DNA from: Zoroaster sp. YZ-2022
Lineage: Eukaryota; Echinodermata; Asteroidea; Forcipulatida; Zoroasteridae
Length of the DNA: 64,000 nt
NCBI GenBank assembly: GCA_029582265.1
Contig: CM055822.1
Coordinates: forward strand, 4,833,057-4,897,056
Direction: 5' to 3'
Under the pieces are notes generated by a model, which searched no databases, was not told the DNA's origin, and worked only from the letters and a program-made list of their open reading frames with translations. This document shows, piece after piece, positions 57,481 through 64,000 of this stretch (within the stretch, counting starts at the first letter, position 1; every line of letters starts with the position of its first letter). A program made the translations under genes and the position numbers.

Positions 57481-60470
57481 TAATGTTTCTGTGATGCCCA
57501 AGAGAAAATTCAGAACATGTACAACACATGGCAATAAATATGTATAAAATAACAAAACATCCCGTGAAGATACCGTCTGAAATGTGTACTTGTTTTTTTT
57601 TAGAAAAATAGGCAAAGAACTGTGATTTCAAAATTATCATGCGTGTGATAATTTTTAACCATTACAATGTGCAACACAAAAAGGTGCATTGGAGATGCAA
57701 TTTACACTATTTTTTCTCGTAAACAGCCCAACAAAACTAGCTGAAATTCACAAGTTATTGTGTTATTATACATTTACATCTACCTCTTATAAATTATGGA
57801 TGTATTTAACCAAACACATACCAAAGATGTAGGCATCTCTTTAATATATGGCGTTTTTAATAGTCACTGAAGAGCGAACCATTTTAAAAATGTTTTACAA
57901 TGGTATTCACATTCAACAACTGGACTTCAATCCATATGCATGTAAATTAAAAGCTTTGTTGGTGGAAAACTCATTCCTCATTAGGAAGTTGAGCAATGGC
58001 AATAACTGGATGGATCTAAATTCCATATTAATGTGAATATGCAGTTTATATTGCGGTTTTGTTATAACATGCTTTTTTCAACTTAATAAATTAAATTCAA
58101 GTTAATTAACACTGATATGACCTTGTAAAACTAAATAAAGTCCACCAAATAACATATTTGTGTATTGTCTATCAGACAATATTAGGTTTTAAAAGGATTG
58201 AAATATTGCCACATAATCATAAACTCACCAAGCTTCTTTAAAGAAGCAAAAATTGTCTTTCAGACACCCAACCAAATATCTTAAGTAAAACATGTAAAGT
58301 CATTAATCATAAATTGCTTAGAACAGGGTGTTAGCACCAATTAAAGTCACCTAAAGAACCTATTTAATTGAAATTTTGTTAATCACAAAAGCACCAGGCT
58401 TTTTATAAAGGAAGCAAAATTGTCTTTCAGACACTTTCACATCATCTTAGTAACAATGTAAGTTTTTAATCATAAATGTTGAAAAAGCAAGCACCTAAAT
58501 GGATAGATAACAGTTCTAAGCCAAATATAATCAGAAAAAACTGGGCACTGGGCTAGCAATTTGTTTAAAGGTCTGTTAATCACAAACATGTGAAATGGCA
58601 AGCACTAACTTAACTGAATTCATGGATGATCTCCTCAAGCAGCTCTACTTAAGCAGCCAACATTTCCCAGAGTCCGAGCATTCTTCCTGAGGATGGATCA
58701 GAGCATACTGATCGAAACATCGAGTTGTACTCTCCAGTTCTTTTCAAGAACTAATTACTACCAAATGAGATTCACATGGTGTCACCGCAATTAGTCTTAC
58801 TGGTACTTAATTAAACCCCAAAGAACCTATTTTTGTATTTTCTATCACACAATAGCATTGAAGTGACGAAATTTTGTAAATCACAAACACACCAAGCTCC
58901 TACGAATCTTCTTAATTAACAGAATTAAGATATTAACATTGTAAACATGCGAAAGCAAGCACCTAAATGGACTTAGATAAAATTTCTACCAAATATAATC
59001 AGCGATATGTGTCACTGGGTAATAGCAGCACATTTACATGTAGGTGTTTGCCTTTTCCACATGTTTATAATTAATACATTTTATCCCTTCAAAATTACCT
59101 CTATTGTAGTATGATAGACAAATACAAGAAATAGGTTTTTGGTCTGTAAGAGAGAAAATATGGACATTATTAATAGACTGGTCAATCAAATATTTTACAT
59201 TTTAGAGAAAGTTTCATCCGAAATTCACCACGATGACAAACTAAATTTTACTAAATTTATCTGTTTCCTTTATTAGTCTATTAATGTCCTGTATTTTTTC
59301 ACAAATATACATACTACTTAAACTTCACAGCCTCAACGGAGTTTTCAGCACTTCCTCAATTAGCCTCATCTGGATGAGACGATCCATGAAGCACTCTAAA
59401 GTAAACAAAGATAGATATTTTGTTTATGTTACTATTGCCATATTCTCACATTTCAATCCAACAAATGTAGGAGACACAGTTCTAACCCACAACGTAATGT
59501 TAGGTGTTGTCAAGACCTTGAAATTTGGCAGAAAGAAAGGTATCAGTAAGCAATTGCCTTCTAAACTTTGATAATTAAAAGTAAAATTGAAATTTTAAAA
59601 TCAATTTAATTCTTTGAGCAGTCGCATCAATTCGTGAAACCATGAACACGTACAAATGTGCACATCAGGCCTCTCAGGCTTGAGAATATATGGAATGGGT
59701 CTTACCTTTCTTCCTGTTCGTGTCTTGTCCATCATGGTTCTAACGTTGTGCGGTGGCCTTCCATCATGAATGGGAACTGTATTGTATTGTACTACACCAG
59801 TACATGTACAATGCCCACTACAGTACCATCATTGTAACGTAACTAGTCACTTAATTTAGTGCAGTTATGTCAGACTGTCCAGACTACAGAAACAATTCAT
59901 GGCGACATAACTCCAGTCTGATTCTATTATTAATCTACAGTAACTATAATCACTATTGTGGCTGCTATATTTCAATACTTAAATTCCAATACAGAAATTG
60001 TTACAAACACAAGCCAATATAACATTTTCAAATATGTGCACTGAATAAACAGTTATTTAGCTGGTAACATGCATCATACAAGCCTTACAGGTTTTATCCT
60101 GTACTGCTGTACAGGCTTGGTGCTAAATCATTGGTACTCTGGAAATCACATGGCCACACGCATTAAAAACAAGTTCCTTGCATAGATAATTAATGATGTA
60201 CAAAGTCAATGGAGGGCAAGTTTTTGTAATAAGTACTAATTCTGAGTACCCAAAAAGAGTAAAACAATATCATGCACATAGTGAAAAACATAAATAAAGT
60301 TACAAAGAATAAAATATGCAATATTTTGTTGCTCTATGAAAATTATTTTGCACACCCTGATGTACAATTAGGTCCAGTTAACAATTATACCTACAAATAT
60401 ATGATTCTTAGTATTATGGCCTGTTCATGAAATGAATGGGCACATGCTATAACCCAATAGGTACCCTGAA
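57481..60470. other. AT-rich DNA with degenerate repeats
   Basis: Segments near 58170-58340, 58345-58560 and 58830-59020 share TATCA(G/C)AC(A)ATA, AATCATAAA or AATCACAAA, CACCAAGCT and GCACCTAAATGGA words, suggesting decayed copies of a unit of about 170-200 bp. A phrase at 58685-58735 (CTGAGGATGGATCAG...CTGATCGAAAC) resembles the conserved hairpin found at the ends of some Penelope-like elements. No gene was recognised. Confidence 0.5.
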
Positions 60471-61039
60471 AATGGTAATGTTCCTGTGAGAATTGTCTTG
60501 AGCCTGGTGGTACGCTCCTGTGGTAAACCTGTATACATTTATTTTTTTTCCTTTTAAATGAATCTTACTCGATGACAAGAAACTCACAGAACAAATTCGA
60601 ATTTGTCCATCAACATTGGTTAGCACTTCAAATGTTTATTTCATCTTTTTGTCAGACAATATCAACAGTTAGCTTCAACAAATAAATTGGCTGTTACCCA
60701 TTTCATCAAGTAAATTGCTAAACACTGTTTTTGTCCTGGAGGTATTCAATTTTGTCTAGTTCTAATAATTAATGAAATCAAATTCTTCTAATTTTTACAA
60801 GACGAATTTGAATGCCGCTATTCAGCAACAGTCAGTGTTCTTGACCTGGTGACTAAATGAGGGTGACAAAATTTAAAAATTGAATGGCAAATGAATTGGT
60901 TTTTGTTAAAAAAAATTTGGTTTTGTGTGAAATTTCTCGTGGATGATATTGAATGGCCATGATAGCTGGTAAATTTGAATGAAAAATCTTAAAAATAAGC
61001 CGGGAACCCTCTACTAAATCTAAAGTGAATAATAATAAC

Positions 61040-62070
61040 TTTCTTATGAAATCTTATACCCCCATGCAACATACCCAACCACAAGAATACCACAGGACTG
61101 GGATACACCAGTTGCCATTACCACATAAATGTGGTACCTGATGGATGATATTGCTTTCCTGTGGTAATTTCTGTGGTATCCATGCATGCACATGTACCAC
61201 AAAGAATCACCACAGGACTGGGACACCCAGCGTGATAAATGTTACCACATAAATGTGTGTGGTACTCTGATGATATTTGCTTTTCCTGTGGTAATTTCTG
61301 TGTATCTACATATGCATGCCGTACCACACAAGAATACCACAGGACTGGGATACCCAGCGTGTTGGCATTACCACATAAGTATGTGTAATGGGTACTCTGA
61401 TATGTTGCTTTCCTCCTGTGGTAATCTTCTGTGGTATTCATACGTACATGTACCACAAGAATACAGTGACTGGGACAATTCAGTTACATTACCACATAAA
61501 TGTGTGTGTGGTACTCTGATGATATTTGCTTTTCCTGGTAATTTCTTGGTATCTGTGGTATGTACATGTGCATATGCACCACAAGAATACCACAGGAACT
61601 GGGGATACCCAGCGTTGGCATTACCACATAAATGTAAAATTTGATGATATTTGCTTTTCCTGTTGGTAATTGTGGTAGGTATCTACACACCATGAAATTA
61701 CCATAGACCGGAATATCTAGCGTTACATACTACCACATAAATTTGTGTGGTACTCCGTGGTGATAATGCTTTATGTCCTGACCCCTGTAATTTCTGGTAT
61801 CTAGTACCACATGAAGTACCTAATGAAATACCACAGGACCAGGATATCCAGCGTTGGCATGCATAACCACACATAAATTTGTACCCGTGGTGATACTCGA
61901 TGCTTTTCCTGTGGTAATTTCTGTGGTATCTACATGTACCACAAGAATACCACAGGACTGGGATACCCAGCGTTGGCATTACCACATAAATGTGTGTGGT
62001 ACTCTGATGATATTTGCTTTTCCTGTGGTAATTTCATGTACCACAGAAGTACCACAGGAATACCACAGGA
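61040..62070. repeat. Satellite of about 125 bp, roughly eight units
   Basis: Each unit runs: ACCACAAGAATACCACAGGA, CTGGGATACCCAGCGTTGGC, ATTACCACATAAATGTGTG, TGGTACTCTGATGATATTTG, CTTTTCCTGTGGTAATTTC and TGTGGTATCTACATGT, then repeats. Units start near 61078, 61196, 61323, 61452, 61579, 61691, 61805 and 61938 with moderate divergence. The unit has complementary ends (CCTGTGGTA versus TACCACAGG), so each could fold on itself. Confidence 0.9.
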
Positions 62071-62079
62071 CATTTTCGT

Positions 62080-62690
62080 AAGGGGGGAGAGCCCTGTAGG
62101 AGAAGTTATTTCAAAGGGAAGCGCCGCGAGTAGGGAAATTATTTAAAAGATGAGAGCCCCGTGAGTATGGCATATAAAGAGGGTGTGCCATGATGAGTAG
62201 GGAACATAATTAAAAGGGGAAGTGCCCCGGTAGGGCACATATAAAATAAAGGGGAGGCCCCATAGTAGTGCACACAATTAAAAGGATGAGTGCCCCATGA
62301 AAGTAGTGCACATAATTAAAAGGGGAGCCCCCAAGTACACATATAATGTAAAGCGATGAGTGCCCCCAAGTAGTGCACTATAATTAAAAGGGGTGCCCCA
62401 AGTAGTGCACATAATTTAAAAAAGGGGAGTGCCCTGGTACTGCACATAATTAAAAGGTGACAAATGAGTGCCCCTGCAGTGCACATAATTTAAAAGGGGG
62501 AGTGCCCCAGTAGTAGTGCACATAATATAATTGTGGGGCGTCTTGAGCCCCGAGTGCACACAATTAAAGGCGGTGAGTGCCCAAAGTAGTGTGCATAATT
62601 CATAGGGGATGGCGACGGTAACGGAAGTGAATTCGAAAGTGAGGATCCACTGAGAATGCAGTGCACATCATTTAAGGGCGGGAGTGCCCC
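62080..62690. repeat. Array of about 45-50-bp GAGTGCCCC units
   Basis: A dozen or so irregular units of the type AGTAGTGCACATAATTAAAA followed by GGGGAGTGCCCC, directly adjoining the 125-bp satellite. The same words occur at 56.28-56.44 kb in the same orientation. Confidence 0.85.
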
Positions 62691-64000
62691 ATGGTGTTTT
62701 TGGGAATCCAACCTTACATAGCTTGTATTCACCCTTCTCATATGGTTAGTCCAAACATGTTTAGAGCTTGTGCCTTTTCTGTAATGTGTGTTTGAACGCT
62801 TACCAATTATGAGCATGTGTCAGAGCTTATAGCTGCTTAGCGCGTATTTTTGTGTCATGTACAGAGGATGGCTGTTTGGCATTAAACGCATTCCCAAACG
62901 CGTTTTAATTATTGTAAATGGTTTTCATCGCCTTAGGGTTTTGGATTTAGACACCATATTTTATAGTATAGGGGATATCCCATTTGATGAAAATAATAAT
63001 AATGTATGCATTATTGGTTAGTCCACGACCAGCGTGACGCAGTAATCAGTGTATTATTGTTCCCAGGAAATGGTATACGGTGTCTTAAACAGGAGGACGT
63101 AGTAAATATTAACGATATTGCAGTGCGGTAGCGATCACAACTGGCACCAGGGGTAACGTCTCCCACGCGGGTGGTCGGTATTAGCTGGTTCACAACGCGC
63201 GAAGCCAGTATAGCTGCATGTATGATGCATGGAGCCAAAACTTCACTTTTAAGGGAAAATTTCCTATTTTAAAGAAAGTTTTGGAAAATTTTGACGCTCT
63301 AAGGAAAACAATTAAATACAAAAATTCTAAGGGGAAATCTGGAGGAAATTTTCGGTTAATTCCAGAAAATGTAATTTTGAAAAGTGGAAGCATTGATGGA
63401 GCTGCAAAATCGAATACTCCGCACATGTACGCATGTGCGCAGCATGCATGTGGAAAGCCCATGCTTCCCATCGCAATAGTTCAGGCTATGTGGTTACTGG
63501 ACTGGACAGTCAGGAGAAGTCATTTTAAGACAGAACCGAGCAGCACATCTTTGCACTTGATAGCGGTGTTTGGTTTATTTTATGATCCTGACAGAGTTGC
63601 TGTGCTTCCAGGTATCGGACGGAAAATAGCTATTGTAGCAGCGGTGTGTAAACAAGTGCTTAACATGACAGGTTTCTTTTTGAGAAGGCCAAGCACCCGA
63701 TTGCCCTAGTATATTCGATGCCCTGACTCGATTGTCTGATCGATGGGTTTATTCCAGGATATGTCAGGATGTCAGGTTCCAGACCAAAGAAGTGGAAGAC
63801 ACGACGATAGTCGATTTTCTTGGAGAAGAGTTTCCACCATTTAGGTACTGCGCTTGTTATGATGGCACTGTGGGACATGGGATATTTTTAAATACAGAGG
63901 AAGGGGCTGGAAAAAATTAAATAAATAAATAAATAAAGTAATCCTAAGAAGTTTGTTCTTCTTATCGTTCGCTTTGGTCCAAAATCAACAGCAGCCATAG
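62691..64000. other. Unassigned terminal segment with a MITE-like stretch and AAAT tail
   Basis: Positions 63236-63400 share CTAAGGAAA words, TTTTGACGCTCTAAGG and TTGAAAAGTGGAAGCA with the MITE at 11.85-12.62 kb and are probably a short relative. An open frame at 63732-63920 (MSDRWVYSRICQDVRFQTK) is followed by a short AAAT run (63918-63937) that could be a retrotransposon tail; I do not recognise the protein. Confidence 0.45.

Noticed and set aside
59284..59571. A 95-codon plus-strand open frame
   Set aside because: No recognisable domain, no splice or polyA context, and AT-rich repeat surroundings; treated as chance.

Overview
This is animal (metazoan) DNA, most likely from a marine invertebrate deuterostome. 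I lean towards an echinoderm from the SINE type and the transposon mix, but this is a guess and nothing diagnostic is present. Host coding content is sparse: a Nudix hydrolase of the Ap4A-hydrolase (NUDT2) type at 5.2-5.7 kb (minus), a three-exon SAM-domain gene at 12.6-13.6 kb (plus), and one orphan exon of a CHST15-like carbohydrate sulfotransferase at 15.5-15.8 kb (plus). Nearly everything else is mobile or satellite DNA, much of it nested, and many element boundaries can be read to the base.

Layout. 1.3-3.1 kb: mariner-superfamily transposon with 222-bp terminal inverted repeats (TIRs) and TA duplications. 3.2-4.5 kb: LINE fragment and a TTAA-flanked piggyBac-like MITE. 6.0-6.5 and 9.0-9.4 kb: copies of one tRNA-derived SINE. 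9.6-10.9 kb: GACGTC-rich foldback element carrying a nested CACTG-ended element. 11.8-12.6 kb: another MITE. 16.7-31.0 kb: head-to-tail array of one Tx1/L1-like non-LTR retrotransposon family, all on the minus strand (copy A, a 3'-UTR-only fragment, copy B, 5'-truncated copy C), each junction being a tetranucleotide microsatellite. 31.36-31.86 kb: assembly gap of 500 N.

32,047-45,104: a complete-ended Maverick/Polinton, about 13.06 kb, flanked by a perfect 6-bp duplication (AAGGCC) and inserted into the RNase H region of a Ty3/Gypsy element, which resumes at 45.1-46.35 kb. The Polinton carries decayed genes, all on the minus strand, for a packaging ATPase, a small basic protein, a conserved hypothetical protein, a chromodomain integrase, two minor virion-type proteins, a major capsid protein and an adenovirus-type protease, plus a PC4-like ssDNA-binding gene. 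I found no protein-primed DNA polymerase B. A mariner MITE and a second foldback have inserted into its right TIR. 46.4-47.2 kb: LINE C-terminal fragment. 47,275-51,986: a tyrosine-recombinase retrotransposon of the Ngaro/DIRS type with readable split direct repeats.

52.9-53.5 kb: PIF/Harbinger deletion derivative. 55.8 kb: SINE tail. 56.3-62.7 kb: satellite-rich tract with a 14-bp minisatellite, a ~125-bp satellite built on CCTGTGGTA/TACCACAGG, and a ~48-bp GAGTGCCCC repeat. The last kilobase is unassigned apart from a MITE-like stretch.

The two observations most worth following are (i) the tetranucleotide-bounded retrotransposon array with a conserved, apparently covarying 3'-UTR hairpin, and (ii) the exactly bounded Polinton that lacks a recognisable polymerase, carries a PC4-like gene, and has long inverted repeats at each tip. 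All identifications come from reading translations and repeats by eye; no database search was run.
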